NCBI GenBank assembly: GCA_041488095.1
Contig: JBGPOP010000023.1
Span: forward strand, 7,363 to 71,362
Direction: 5' to 3'
DNA: 64,000 nt
Source: DASYPQ01 sp041488095
GTDB lineage: Bacteria; Planctomycetota; UBA1135; GCA-002686595
In this document: in pieces, positions 8,497 through 17,389 of the stretch
Position numbering within the stretch: position 1 is the first letter of the stretch
How the letters are laid out: each line of letters opens with the position of its first letter
Program-made: the position numbers and the translations under genes
Notes under the pieces: model-generated
What the model saw: only the letters and a program-made list of their open reading frames with translations
Database searches by the model: none
Told to the model about the DNA's origin: nothing

Positions 8497-11400
8497 ATGA
8501 TCGAGCGCATCATCGAGTTCTGCGCCCGCAACAAGTTCCTGGTCTTGTTGGTCACGGCGGTCGCAATCGCAGGCGGGATCTACAGCCTGCGCAACGTGCC
8601 GCTCGACGCGATCCCCGACCTCTCCGACACGCAGGTGATCGTCTATTCGCGCTGGGACCGCAGCCCGGACGTGATCGAGGACCAGGTCACCTACCCGATC
8701 GTGTCGGCCATGCTCGGCGCGCCCAAGGTCAAGGCCATCCGCGGCTTCTCCGACTTCGGGTTCTCGTACGTCTACATCATCTTCCAGGACGGCACGGACA
8801 TCTACTGGGCGCGCAGCCGCACGCTCGAGTACCTGAGCAAGATCCAGGGCCGCTTGCCCGAGGGCGTGCGCACCGAGCTCGGACCCGACGCGACCGGCGT
8901 GGGCTGGGTGTTCCAGTACGCGCTGATCGACAAGAGCGGCAAGCACGACCTGGCGGAGCTGCGCAGCTTCCAGGATTGGCGCCTGCGTTACTGGCTGCAG
9001 AGCGTGCCCGGCGTGGCCGAGGTGGCCTCGATCGGCGGCTTCCAGAAGCAGTACCAGGTCAACCTCGACCCGGCCGCGATGCTCGCCTACGGCATCCCGA
9101 TCCAGAAGGTGGTCGAAGCGATCCGCGCCGGCAACAACGACGTGGGCGGGCGCCTGGTGGAGATGAGCGGTGCCGAGTACATGGTGCGCGGCCGCGGCTA
9201 CGCACGCTCGGTCCAGGACATCGAGAGCATCGTCGTGGGCGTGGACAAGGACGGCGTGCCGATCCTGGTCAAGAACCTGGGACACGTGGCCCTGGGATCC
9301 GAGATCCGCCGCGGACTGTCCGATCTCGACGGACAGGGCGACGCGGTGGGCGGCATCGTGGTCATGCGCCACGGCGAGAACGCGCTCAAGGTCATCGAGC
9401 GCGTAAAGCAGAAGATCGAGGACATCCTGCCGTCGCTGCCCGACGGCATGGAGATCGTCACGACCTACGACCGCTCCGAGCTGATCCAGGAGTCCATCGC
9501 GACCCTGACGGACGAGCTGTTCACCGCGCTGATCGTGGTGAGCCTCGTGATCCTGATCTTCCTCTGGCACATCCCCTCCGCGATCGTGCCGATCGTCACC
9601 ATCCCGATCTCGATCCTGCTCATGTTCATCCCCATGTACTTCATGGGAGTGAGCACGAACATCATGTCGATCTCCGGGATCACCATCTCGATCGGCGTGC
9701 TGGTCGACGGCGCCATCGTCGAGGTCGAGAACGCCTACAAGAAGCTGCAGCTGTGGATCGCGGGCGGACGCGTGGGCGACTTCCACGAGGTGCGGCTCTC
9801 GGCGCTCAAGGAGGTCGGGCCCTCGGTCTTCTTCTCCCTGCTCGTGATCGCGGTGGGCTTCCTGCCGATCTTCGCGCTCGAGGAGCAGGAAGGCCGGCTC
9901 TTCAAGCCGCTGGCCTACACCAAGAACCTGACCCTGGCCATCGCGGCCATCCTCGCGATCACGCTCGACCCGGCCGTCCGCATGCTCTTCACGCGGATGG
10001 AGTTCCTGCGCTTCCGCCCCAGGCCTCTCGCCTGGCTGTTCAACCAGATCACGGTCGGGCGCTACTACCCGGAGGAGAAGCACCCGATCAGCCGGATCCT
10101 CTTCAAGCTCTACGAGCGTCCCTGCCGCTTCGTCCTGCGCCACCGCGCGGCCACCGTGGTCACCGCGCTGCTGCTCGTGCTCAGCACGATCCCGGTGTTC
10201 GGCAAGCTCGGCTCGGAATTCATGCCGCCCCTCTGGGAGGGCGACCTGCTCTACATGCCGACCACGTTCCCCGGTCTCTCGGTGACCGAGGCGCAGAAGC
10301 TCCTGCAGAGGATGGACGAGATCCTGATGACCGTCCCGGAGGTCGAGCGCGTGCAGGGCAAGGCGGGACGCGCGGAGACCTCCACGGATCCGGCGCCCTT
10401 CTCGATGATCGAGACCACCGTCCTGCTCAAGCCGCAGTCGGAATGGCGGCGCAAGGTGCGCTGGTTCTCGGATTGGCCCGGGTGGCTGCAAGCGCCCCTG
10501 CGGCGCGCCTGGCCTGATCACATCGGCAAGGAGGAGCTGATCGCGGAGATCGACCAGAAGCTCCAGTTCCCGGGCGTCACGAACGCTTTCACCATGCCGA
10601 TCAAGACGCGCATCGACATGCTCACGACCGGCGTGCGCACGCCGATCGGGATCAAGGTCATGGGCGACGACCTCAAGAAGATCGAGGAGGTCGGCACCGA
10701 GATCGAGGCCATCCTGAAGGACGTTCCGGGCACGCAGAGCGCCTTCGCCGAGCGCACCGCGGGCGGCTACTTCCTCGATTTCGATCTCCGGCGCGACCGC
10801 CTCGCGCGCTACGGCCTGACCATCGCGGAGGCGGAGATGGTGATCATGTCCGCCATCGGCGGCGAGCCGGTCTCCACGACCATCGAGGGCCGCGAGCGGT
10901 ACACGATCAACGTGCGCTACGCGCGCGAGCTGCGCGATGACCTGCCCGAGTTGCGCCGCGTCCTCGTGCCGACCCTGTCGGGCGCGCAGATCCCGCTGGA
11001 GGAGCTGGCCGACATCCGTCTCGTCGACGGTCCGGCGATGATCCGCAACGAGAACGGCATGCTCGCCGGCTACGTGTTCGTGAACACGGAGCAGAGCGAT
11101 CTCGGAGGCTACGTCCAGCGCGCCAAGGCCGCCGTGCGCGAGAGGCTCCAGCTCCCGACGGGCTACGCGCTCGTGTGGAGCGGCCAGTACGAGAACATGC
11201 TGCGCGTCGCGGAGCGCATGAAGGTGGTCCTGCCGATCACGATCTTCCTGATCTTCGCACTCCTCTACATGAACACGAAGTCGATGGTGAAGGCTTCGCT
11301 CGTGATGCTCGCCGTGCCGTTCTCGGCCATCGGCGCGATCTGGTTCCTGTACCTGCTCGGATACAACATGTCGATCGCGGTCTGGGTCGGGCTCATCGCG

Positions 11401-11787
11401 CTCATGGGGCTCGACGCCGAGACCGGCGTGTTCATGCTGCTCTTCCTGGACCTGGCGTACTACGAGCGCGTGCGCGAAGGGAAGATGAAGAGCTTCGCCG
11501 ATCTCACCGAAGCCATCGTCCACGGCGCCGTGAAGCGCATCCGCCCCAAGATGATGACGGTGTGCTGCGCCTTCATCGGGCTCCTGCCCGTGATGTGGTC
11601 GGTGGGCACCGGCGCCGACATGATGAAGCGCGTCGCCGCGCCCATGATGGGCGGGCTCATCACGAGCTTCCTGCTCGAGCTGCTCGTCTACCCGCCGATC
11701 TACGCCATCTGGAAATGGCGCTTCGTGATGAAGCGCGGCACCGTCGACGTGGCGAAGTTCGATATCCCCCACCTGCGAGGTCACTGA
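8497..11787 (+). CDS. cusA: heavy-metal efflux RND permease, CusA/CzcA family
   Basis: A protein of 1096 aa, a little longer than the usual 1030-1050. It is the inner-membrane proton-driven pump: N-terminal helix, periplasmic porter domain, helices 2-6 around residues 340-520, second periplasmic domain, helices 8-12. The HME-RND segment ITISIGVLVDGAIVEVENA (Asp at residue 404 and following Glu) matches the proton-relay helix of this family. A second helix bundle has MGLDAETGVFMLLFLDLAY in the C-terminal half. Together with the CusB-like Met/Cys modules next door, Cu(I)/Ag(I) is the most likely substrate, but divalent metals are not excluded. Its stop TGA overlaps the ATG of the next, broken, metal-binding reading frame (TGATG). 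Confidence 0.94.
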   Translation: MIERIIEFCARNKFLVLLVTAVAIAGGIYSLRNVPLDAIPDLSDTQVIVYSRWDRSPDVIEDQVTYPIVSAMLGAPKVKAIRGFSDFGFSYVYIIFQDGTDIYWARSRTLEYLSKIQGRLPEGVRTELGPDATGVGWVFQYALIDKSGKHDLAELRSFQDWRLRYWLQSVPGVAEVASIGGFQKQYQVNLDPAAMLAYGIPIQKVVEAIRAGNNDVGGRLVEMSGAEYMVRGRGYARSVQDIESIVVGVDKDGVPILVKNLGHVALGSEIRRGLSDLDGQGDAVGGIVVMRHGENALKVIERVKQKIEDILPSLPDGMEIVTTYDRSELIQESIATLTDELFTALIVVSLVILIFLWHIPSAIVPIVTIPISILLMFIPMYFMGVSTNIMSISGITISIGVLVDGAIVEVENAYKKLQLWIAGGRVGDFHEVRLSALKEVGPSVFFSLLVIAVGFLPIFALEEQEGRLFKPLAYTKNLTLAIAAILAITLDPAVRMLFTRMEFLRFRPRPLAWLFNQITVGRYYPEEKHPISRILFKLYERPCRFVLRHRAATVVTALLLVLSTIPVFGKLGSEFMPPLWEGDLLYMPTTFPGLSVTEAQKLLQRMDEILMTVPEVERVQGKAGRAETSTDPAPFSMIETTVLLKPQSEWRRKVRWFSDWPGWLQAPLRRAWPDHIGKEELIAEIDQKLQFPGVTNAFTMPIKTRIDMLTTGVRTPIGIKVMGDDLKKIEEVGTEIEAILKDVPGTQSAFAERTAGGYFLDFDLRRDRLARYGLTIAEAEMVIMSAIGGEPVSTTIEGRERYTINVRYARELRDDLPELRRVLVPTLSGAQIPLEELADIRLVDGPAMIRNENGMLAGYVFVNTEQSDLGGYVQRAKAAVRERLQLPTGYALVWSGQYENMLRVAERMKVVLPITIFLIFALLYMNTKSMVKASLVMLAVPFSAIGAIWFLYLLGYNMSIAVWVGLIALMGLDAETGVFMLLFLDLAYYERVREGKMKSFADLTEAIVHGAVKRIRPKMMTVCCAFIGLLPVMWSVGTGADMMKRVAAPMMGGLITSFLLELLVYPPIYAIWKWRFVMKRGTVDVAKFDIPHLRGH

Positions 11788-11922
11788 TGCTGACCACGGG
11801 CTGCGGCTTCTTCCGGGGTTCGGGCTGCGGTCGCGTACACGTGCCCGATGCACGCGGATGTCGTCTCGAGCTCTCCCGGAAGTTGCCCGAAGTGCGGGAT
11901 GAAGCTCGTTCCGCGGCCATGA
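11787..11922 (+). pseudogene. frameshifted heavy-metal-binding mini-gene
   Basis: The ATG at 11787 shares one base with the cusA stop. Read in its own frame it begins MLTTGCGFFR and then runs without a stop into the protease gene. One base over, in the frame ending at TGA 11920-11922, the DNA encodes YTCPMHADVVSSSPGS then CPKCGMKLVPRP, a complete heavy-metal-binding domain like the one in the adaptor, but that frame has no start codon. Removing one G from the GGGG run at 11815-11818 joins the two into a 44-residue protein whose stop overlaps the next ATG (ATGA). This is either a recent frameshift or an assembly error. Confidence 0.7.
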
Positions 11923-13037
11923 TCCGCACCGGCAGGACGATGTCCCTCGGCGAGTCAGCCACGACCGCCGGTGCCTGGCTGCTCCTCGTGGCAGGGTTCG
12001 GATGCTTCACGCCTGCGTCACCTTCTGCGCAGACTCGTCCCGGGCTCGATCGCCCGGACGAGCGTCTCCTTCCGGAGGAACGCCAGCGCATCGAAGTCTT
12101 CCGGCGGGCCTGCCCCTCCGTCGTGCACATCGAGGCTCTCGATGTGCGCCGTGACCCGGCACGGTTCAACGTGCTCGAGATCCCCAGGGGAATGGGGAGC
12201 GGGTTCGTCTGGGACAACCGGGGCCACATCGTCACGAACCTGCACGTGATCCGGGGAGCGGAGGAAGCTCGCGTGCTGCTCAGGGACGGCAGCTCGTGGA
12301 TCGCGCGCGTGATGGGAACCGACCCCGATCGGGACGTCGCGGTGCTCAGGATCGATGCTCCCGCGGAATCCCTCGTTCCGATCAAGGTCGAGGCAACCGG
12401 CACGCTGCGCGTGGGCCAGACGGTTCTCGCGATCGGCAATCCCTTCGGACTCGATCACACGTTGACCGTCGGGGTGATCAGCGCATTGGGGCGGGAGATC
12501 CGCTCCGATTCAGGTCCCGTCATCCACGGAACGATCCAGACGGATGCAGCCATCAATCCGGGCAGCTCGGGCGGCCCCCTCCTCGACAGCGCGGGCAGGC
12601 TCATCGGAATCAACACCGCTCTCACGAGCCCTTCGGGCGCGTTCGCTGGGATCGGATTCGCGGTGCCCGTCGACGCCGTCAGCGAGGCCGTGGCCCGGAT
12701 CCTGGGCGTCATCCCGGCGAAGCGGCCCGGACTCGGGATCCGCGCCGCCGAGGACGCCTGGGTGCGCGAGCTGGGGCTCTCCGGCGTGCTGGTGCTGGAG
12801 GTGCTGGCCGCCGGACCCGCCGAGAAGGCAGGCCTGCGCCCGACCCGCACGACGCCGACGGGGGATCTCGAGCTCGGCGATCTCATCGTTGCGATCGACG
12901 GAGAGTCCGTCAGCTCCCGGAGTGACTTGGCGAGAGCCCTCGAAGGGCGCAAGTCGGGAGAGCGCGTCACGGCGACCCTTCGCCGCGGAAAGGAGGAGAT
13001 GCTTCTCGTGCTCGATCTCGCCATGGAGGAGCACTGA
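11919..13037 (+). CDS. HtrA/Deg-type periplasmic serine protease with one PDZ domain
   Basis: A protein of 372 aa. Residues about 15-38 are a signal peptide, possibly lipoprotein-like (LLLVAGFGC). The trypsin-like domain shows the triad: His in TNLHVIRGA, Asp in DRDVAVLRID and Ser in NPGSSGGPLL. A single PDZ domain follows at about residues 265-370 (GLSGVLVLEVLAAGPAEKAGL...LGDLIVAIDGESV). HtrA proteins degrade or refold damaged envelope proteins. Its place at the end of a metal-efflux operon, with its ATG overlapping the mini-gene stop, suggests protection against metal-damaged periplasmic proteins. The alternative longer start at 11787 would add the out-of-frame remains of the metal-binding ORF and is rejected. 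Confidence 0.9.
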   Translation: MIRTGRTMSLGESATTAGAWLLLVAGFGCFTPASPSAQTRPGLDRPDERLLPEERQRIEVFRRACPSVVHIEALDVRRDPARFNVLEIPRGMGSGFVWDNRGHIVTNLHVIRGAEEARVLLRDGSSWIARVMGTDPDRDVAVLRIDAPAESLVPIKVEATGTLRVGQTVLAIGNPFGLDHTLTVGVISALGREIRSDSGPVIHGTIQTDAAINPGSSGGPLLDSAGRLIGINTALTSPSGAFAGIGFAVPVDAVSEAVARILGVIPAKRPGLGIRAAEDAWVRELGLSGVLVLEVLAAGPAEKAGLRPTRTTPTGDLELGDLIVAIDGESVSSRSDLARALEGRKSGERVTATLRRGKEEMLLVLDLAMEEH

Positions 13038-13151
13038 CAGAACCTCGAGGCACGGCTCGCGCTGGCCCAGCTCCGGACCGAGCGCGAGAAGGCGCTGGCG
13101 GCGATCGAATCCTGGTCCTCGCTCGACGTCGCGGCGCTGCACCCGGTCAGC
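13038..13151 (+). pseudogene. stranded 3' end of a second TolC-family gene
   Basis: Directly after the protease stop, and in the same frame, the DNA reads NLEARLALAQLRTEREKAL followed by AAIESWSSLDVAALHPVS. This aligns with the last 35 residues of the TolC protein of this locus (RLGIAEARIERERRLAEI, then EELAGLDVETLP): same Arg/Glu spacing and the terminal LDV. No start codon or upstream TolC sequence remains, so it is a remnant of a TolC gene whose 5' part was lost or replaced by the protease gene. Confidence 0.65.
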
Positions 13152-13193
13152 CTTGGCCCGGCGGGAGCGAGGTTGAGGGGTTCGGCCCGCGGG

Positions 13194-13223
13194 TTGCCGC
13201 AAGTCGGGCGCGCGCCGTATGCT
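13194..13223 (+). promoter_or_regulatory. promoter for outer-membrane barrel gene
   Basis: TTGCCG (13194-13199), 18 bp spacer, TATGCT (13218-13223), then seven bases to GTG 13231. No Shine-Dalgarno is present, so the transcript is probably leaderless; this also argues for GTG 13231 over ATG 13219, which lies inside the -10 element. Confidence 0.45.
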
Positions 13224-13230
13224 CCGCGCC

Positions 13231-14211
13231 GTGCGCCCCCGATCCGAGCTGCGCCGAGGACGGGATCCGACGCGCTGCGTCGCCGTCCTCGCGATCCTCT
13301 CGTCCCCCTCGCTCGCCAACCACGGCCCGGGCACCTCGGGCGGCGGCAGCTCGACCGCCTCGGGGGAGACGCTGCGCGCCGGAGGCTTCGATCTCTCCCT
13401 GAGGACCGACCTGACACAGTTCCAGAGCTTCACGCAGGCCGAGGCCGCCGGCCACGCGATCCAGAGCGGCGATTTCGATGCCATCGATCGCACGCTCGTC
13501 GAGTCGCTGTCGATCGCCTACGGCGTCACGGACGATTTCCAGATCGGCGCGCAGATCGGCTGGTATTCCGGCGACAACTTCGTCTCCGCAGAGTCGAACG
13601 GCATGGGCGGCGCCAACGTTGCGACCGTGGATCCGCGCGGGCTCACCGATCTCTGGCTCCAGGGCAAGCTGCGCGTGATGCACGGCCCGCACGGCCACCT
13701 GGCCGTCCTGGGGGGGATCAAGCTCCCCACGGGCAAGGACGACGTCCGGCTCTCGAACGGCTCTAGGCTCGAGCCCTCGAGCCAGCCGGGCACCGGAGCC
13801 TTCGACTACCAGGTCGGCCTCGCCTACTCGCGCTACCTCACGAGCCGCGCGACGATCGACGCGAGCGGCTTCTACACCTTCCGCACCGGGCATGAGGGTT
13901 TCCGGGTGGGCGACCGCCTCGATCTGGGCACTGCGATCGCCTACCGGCTCACCGAGGACATCAAGACCTTCCCGAACTGGAGCGCCTCGGGCGAGCTCGT
14001 GGGCGTGTGGCTCGGCAAGGACGAAGACGGCGGCACCCGGAACGAGAACAGCGGAGGGACGACCGTGTACTTCTCCCCCGGGATCCGCGAGCGCGTCAGC
14101 CCGCACGTCGCCCTGAGCCTCGCCCCGGCGATCCCCGTGTACCAGGATGCGAACGGAGACCAGGTGGAGACCCGTGGTAAGCTGACGTTCACCCTCTCCT
14201 TCTCGCTGTGA
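13231..14211 (+). CDS. outer-membrane beta-barrel transporter-like protein
   Basis: A protein of 326 aa. After a signal peptide ending near SSPSLANHG comes a Gly/Ser stretch (HGPGTSGGGSSTASGE) and then a chain of alternating hydrophobic/polar strands typical of the MetA-pathway/'transporter' barrel family, ending with aromatic-rich strands and the terminal KLTFTLSFSL, a good beta-barrel C-terminus. Proteins with this N-terminal Gly/Ser signature are often found beside heavy-metal RND pumps. The start is set by the -10 element at 13218-13223; ATG 13219 would add four residues. Its stop overlaps the GTG of the YHS gene. A role in metal passage is inferred from context only. Confidence 0.8.
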   Translation: MRPRSELRRGRDPTRCVAVLAILSSPSLANHGPGTSGGGSSTASGETLRAGGFDLSLRTDLTQFQSFTQAEAAGHAIQSGDFDAIDRTLVESLSIAYGVTDDFQIGAQIGWYSGDNFVSAESNGMGGANVATVDPRGLTDLWLQGKLRVMHGPHGHLAVLGGIKLPTGKDDVRLSNGSRLEPSSQPGTGAFDYQVGLAYSRYLTSRATIDASGFYTFRTGHEGFRVGDRLDLGTAIAYRLTEDIKTFPNWSASGELVGVWLGKDEDGGTRNENSGGTTVYFSPGIRERVSPHVALSLAPAIPVYQDANGDQVETRGKLTFTLSFSL

Positions 14212-14513
14212 AATCATCCGCCATGACGACAGGACGGCACCTCCTCGGTTCGCGCGCGCTCTGGCTCGCGGGGCTCCTCCCGATCGCGGCGACAGCCTGC
14301 AAGGCCTCGTCCCCATCGGCGCAAGCCGAGGCGGACGGAGTCGCTCACACCCAGTGCCCGGTCTGCAAGACCGAAGGCGACCTCGCGTGCGTGGACGTGA
14401 AGATCCTCCCCGGGACTCCCAGCACGCGGTACCGCGGCGACACGTACTGGTTCTGCAGCCAGCAGTGCAAGGCGGACTTCGAGAAGCAGCCCGAACGCTA
14501 TCTCGGCCACTGA
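14208..14513 (+). CDS. YHS-domain lipoprotein, metal-binding
   Basis: A protein of 101 aa from GTG 14208, whose GTGA overlaps the barrel stop; ATG 14223 is the alternative and gives 96 aa. Neither has a clear ribosome-binding site. Residues about 10-31 form a signal with a plausible lipobox (IAATAC). The mature part has a CPVCK pair followed by YRGDTYWFCSQQCKADF, the YHS fold with its CxxC-like and FCSxxC metal ligands, as in domains attached to copper ATPases. It probably binds Cu or another soft metal in the periplasm for the adjacent efflux system. Confidence 0.85.
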   Translation: MKSSAMTTGRHLLGSRALWLAGLLPIAATACKASSPSAQAEADGVAHTQCPVCKTEGDLACVDVKILPGTPSTRYRGDTYWFCSQQCKADFEKQPERYLGH

Positions 14514-14525
14514 GGCGGACGAGGG

Positions 14526-14621
14526 ATGTTCCAAGCGCTCGTCGGTCTGGCGTCGGGAACGCTCTCGGCCGGCCTGGGCCTCTTCTGGGGATTCCCCTTC
14601 GTCTCGCGCTGGATCCTGTGA
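14526..14621 (+). CDS. 31-residue hydrophobic small ORF
   Basis: ATG 14526 to TGA 14621 encodes one hydrophobic segment, MFQALVGLASGTLSAGL continuing LGLFWGFPFVSRWIL-like to the end, long enough for a single membrane helix. It is 12 bp after the YHS gene, with GGACGAGGG just before the ATG as a usable ribosome-binding site, so it could be the last gene of the metal locus. No family is recognised. At this length chance ORFs are common, so the call rests on the hydrophobic composition, the ribosome-binding site and the tight spacing. Confidence 0.4.
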   Translation: MFQALVGLASGTLSAGLGLFWGFPFVSRWIL

Positions 14622-14627
14622 AGGGGG

Positions 14628-16232
14628 TCAACGCCCCGGGTGGGCCTTTCGCCGAGCGAAGGTGAACCAGCGGAAGAGACCGGCCTGGGCGAGCTTCACG
14701 GACACGAGCTCGTAGTCGCGGTGGAACTCGGGGCTCGCCCAGATCTCCTCCTCGGAGCGGCGCACGAGCTTCGCCGGCATCTCCGCTGCCGAGAGTTGCC
14801 GCGCGAGCACGGCCACGTTGCCGAGCAGGATGTACTCGGGCTGGCGCGAGAGCACGTACGCGCCGTCGCCCTTCTCGTGGCCCGCGCGTCCGCTTCCCAT
14901 GTCCCCCACCGCGACATGCGCGATGTGTTCGTCGGCGAGGCCCAGCATGTCGATCACCGCGTGGCTGGTATGGAAGGCGATCGAGCCCGCGGGCGTCGCG
15001 GCGATCACCGCCCCGGGCGCCGCGTTCGCCTCGAGCCACTGCGCCGCGACCTTCTGGCGATCGACGAAGTAGTTGTCGAAGAACAGGTACCCGTGATCCG
15101 CCCCCGTCCCCGGGAAGGAGACCTCGCTCTTGGGCTCGGTCCAGCGCACGGAATCCGGCAGCCAGAGCGTCCTCGCCGTGGTCTGCACGTTCAGCGCGGC
15201 GGCGAGGATGCCCGCGGCGGGGAGCCAGGCCGCGTGCGCGCGTTCCAGCCCGCGGGCCAGGCCTTCCTGGACCAGCACATAGAAGAGCGGGGCCAGGTAC
15301 GTGCAGAAGCGGAACGAGTAGAGCCCGTCGCCTCCGACCGCGATGACGTAGGCCGCGTTCGCCACGACGAGGATCGCGAGGTAGGCAGCCCAGCCCTCCG
15401 CGCGACGGCGCAGGAGCAGGAGCAGCGGCGCGGGAGCCACGAACCATGCGTGCGAGAAGAGGAAGCCCGCCAGGTAGTGCAGTCCTCGCCGCCACGCTCC
15501 GGCCCCGCCGCCGACCTTGGCGTAGAAGGTGTTCGGGAGGAGCCAGCCGTAGTAGCTCCAACGCCACAGGAAATAGGGCACGAAGACCGCCGCGAAGGGC
15601 AGGGACCAGCGCACGACGCCCTCGATCCTTCCGCGCTGTCGCACGAGCTCGAAGGTCGCCGTCACCGCGAACAGCAGAACTCCCTCCGGCCGCGTAAGGC
15701 TCGCCAGCGCGAAGAGGAGCGGCGACCACGCCGGCCCGGCCCGTCCCTTCGTCCATCGCACGTAGGCCAGCGCGGCCGCCGTGCACAAGCACGCGAACAT
15801 CGGCGACTCGAGTCCGCCGGTCGTCCACACCGCGAAGGAGCTGTCCGCCGCGAGGAGCGCCGGGGCGAGGAGCAGCGCGATGCCGCGCCGGCCCGATGCA
15901 TCGCTTCGCTGCGAGACCTCGCGCCCGAGGAAGCCCACGAGCACGACCGTGGCGCACCCGAAGAGGACCCCGAGAGTCCGCGCGATCTCCGGCAGGTGCG
16001 TTCCCGGCAGGCACCGGTCGACGCCGGCCAGGAGCACCGTCCACAGGAAGTTCGTGTACCCCTCGACGCGCTCGCCGGCGTTGTAGACGAGGCCGTGGCC
16101 CGCGAGCAGGTTCCTCGCGTATCGGAAGCTGATGTAGGCGTCGTCGGAGACGTAGCCCAGCGAGCACGCGTGGAGGACGAGGACCGCGGCAGCGAGCGCC
16201 AGCCCGAATCCGAAGACCGCGTCGCGCCTCAT
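14628..16232 (-). CDS. GT-C membrane glycosyltransferase-like protein (AftB-type N-terminus)
   Basis: A protein of 534 aa, about ten membrane helices followed by a soluble tail of about 120 residues. The first periplasmic loop carries the strongly conserved block SDDAYISFRYARNLLAG then GLVYNAGERVEGYTNFLW, typical of GT-C enzymes that transfer sugars from polyprenyl-phosphate carriers on the outer face of the inner membrane; the DD pair is the likely catalytic/metal site. ATG 16232 overlaps the SGNH stop (ATGA), so it is the last gene of a four-gene operon. An in-frame start 19 codons earlier lies inside the SGNH gene and is less likely. Confidence 0.85.
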   Translation of the reverse strand: MRRDAVFGFGLALAAAVLVLHACSLGYVSDDAYISFRYARNLLAGHGLVYNAGERVEGYTNFLWTVLLAGVDRCLPGTHLPEIARTLGVLFGCATVVLVGFLGREVSQRSDASGRRGIALLLAPALLAADSSFAVWTTGGLESPMFACLCTAAALAYVRWTKGRAGPAWSPLLFALASLTRPEGVLLFAVTATFELVRQRGRIEGVVRWSLPFAAVFVPYFLWRWSYYGWLLPNTFYAKVGGGAGAWRRGLHYLAGFLFSHAWFVAPAPLLLLLRRRAEGWAAYLAILVVANAAYVIAVGGDGLYSFRFCTYLAPLFYVLVQEGLARGLERAHAAWLPAAGILAAALNVQTTARTLWLPDSVRWTEPKSEVSFPGTGADHGYLFFDNYFVDRQKVAAQWLEANAAPGAVIAATPAGSIAFHTSHAVIDMLGLADEHIAHVAVGDMGSGRAGHEKGDGAYVLSRQPEYILLGNVAVLARQLSAAEMPAKLVRRSEEEIWASPEFHRDYELVSVKLAQAGLFRWFTFARRKAHPGR

Positions 16233-17389
16233 GGCCGTAGCCGCTCGGCCAGGAGCCGCGCCGCGATCTCGTGACCCTTCGAGTTCCAATGCCCGTCATC
16301 CTCGAAGTACACGAGATCCCCCGCCTCGGCCGCGCGGCGCAGGCCGGGTGCCAGATCGATGAACTCGATCCGCTCCGTCGCGCAGAAGCTGGCCATGCGC
16401 TCGGGCAGGTCGTTGGCCTTCCAGCTCGCGCACAGGGTATCCGGGGCGAATTCGGCGAGGCCCGCGTACACGCGGAACTTGGTCGGCACATAGGCGAGCA
16501 GGAAGCGCGATCCGCTGCGAGCGCACTCCTGCGCGGCCGTGCGGATCGTCTCCTCGGCCAGCGCCAGGTGCCCGAGATCCTCGGCCGTCAACGGCTCGCC
16601 GGCGAAAGCGAAGTAGAGCCGCACCGGCTCTCTCCCTCCGTTCGGTCGGAAGACCCCGCAGCGGCTGCGCGCCTCCGGGCTGTCCTCCCGGCGCCATCCC
16701 TCGACGAGCTCACCGATCCGCGCCAGGAGGTTCAGCGTCAGGCTGCGCTGGCGGGTGTGCGTCTTCCCCGGGTCGAGGCCGCCTCCACCGCGCCGCGCCT
16801 CCTCGAAACGGCCCGCGTCGATCAGGTCGTTGCCCTCGAAGAAGAGCCATACGACGGTCTTCGGCTTCAGGGGCAGGCCGTAACGGCGCAGCACGAGGAG
16901 CTCCTGCTGCGGGCCGTACCCCGAGTGGCCGAGGTTCGCCGCGCTCGCGCCGAGCGCCGCGGAGAGTCGCGACGACACGACCTCGCCGAGCGGCACGAGG
17001 CCCGCCTCGAGGAACGAGTCCCCGAGCAGGACCAGGTCGGCCTGCGCGAGGCCGGGCGGATTGCGGAACCCGTTCTCGTCGTAGGAGACGTCGGCGAGAT
17101 GGCGTCGGTCCGTGGCGATGCCGAAGAGGTGCACCAGGTCTCCGGGCGTCTCGCCCCGGAAGTGCAGCCCAGGACGGTGGCGGAAGAGCAGCTCCGGATC
17201 GCGGAGGTTGACCGGGTTGTCCCAGGGCTTCAGCCGCGTGAAGCGCAGCGCGTCCGACGGACCGATCCGCAGGCCGTAGTCGACCCATCCGAGCCAGGCC
17301 GGAATCTCGAGCAGGAGGAGGATCCCGGCGATCGCGGCCGCCGCCAGCGCGGCGCGAGCGAGCGCCCGGGAAGCACGCCCCGCGGTCAC
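16229..17389 (-). CDS. membrane-anchored SGNH/GDSL hydrolase
   Basis: A protein of 386 aa from GTG 17389, which overlaps the preceding stop (GTGA). One N-terminal membrane helix (residues 10-30) holds it at the inner membrane with the catalytic domain in the periplasm. SGNH blocks are visible: Ser in VLLGDSFLEAG, Gly in GHSGYGPQQE, Asn in FEGNDL, and Asp/His in FEDDGHWNSKGHE. Family members acetylate or deacetylate exopolysaccharides (AlgX/AlgJ-like) or cleave esters. In this operon it most likely edits O-acyl groups on a surface glycan. A second SGNH protein occurs at 46005-47045. Confidence 0.85.
   Translation of the reverse strand: MTAGRASRALARAALAAAAIAGILLLLEIPAWLGWVDYGLRIGPSDALRFTRLKPWDNPVNLRDPELLFRHRPGLHFRGETPGDLVHLFGIATDRRHLADVSYDENGFRNPPGLAQADLVLLGDSFLEAGLVPLGEVVSSRLSAALGASAANLGHSGYGPQQELLVLRRYGLPLKPKTVVWLFFEGNDLIDAGRFEEARRGGGGLDPGKTHTRQRSLTLNLLARIGELVEGWRREDSPEARSRCGVFRPNGGREPVRLYFAFAGEPLTAEDLGHLALAEETIRTAAQECARSGSRFLLAYVPTKFRVYAGLAEFAPDTLCASWKANDLPERMASFCATERIEFIDLAPGLRRAAEAGDLVYFEDDGHWNSKGHEIAARLLAERLRP

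Noticed and set aside
8419..11853. A 1144-codon open frame on the minus strand opposite cusA
   Set aside because: High-GC shadow: His/Asp/Arg-rich composition with no domain, exactly antisense to a well-supported RND pump.
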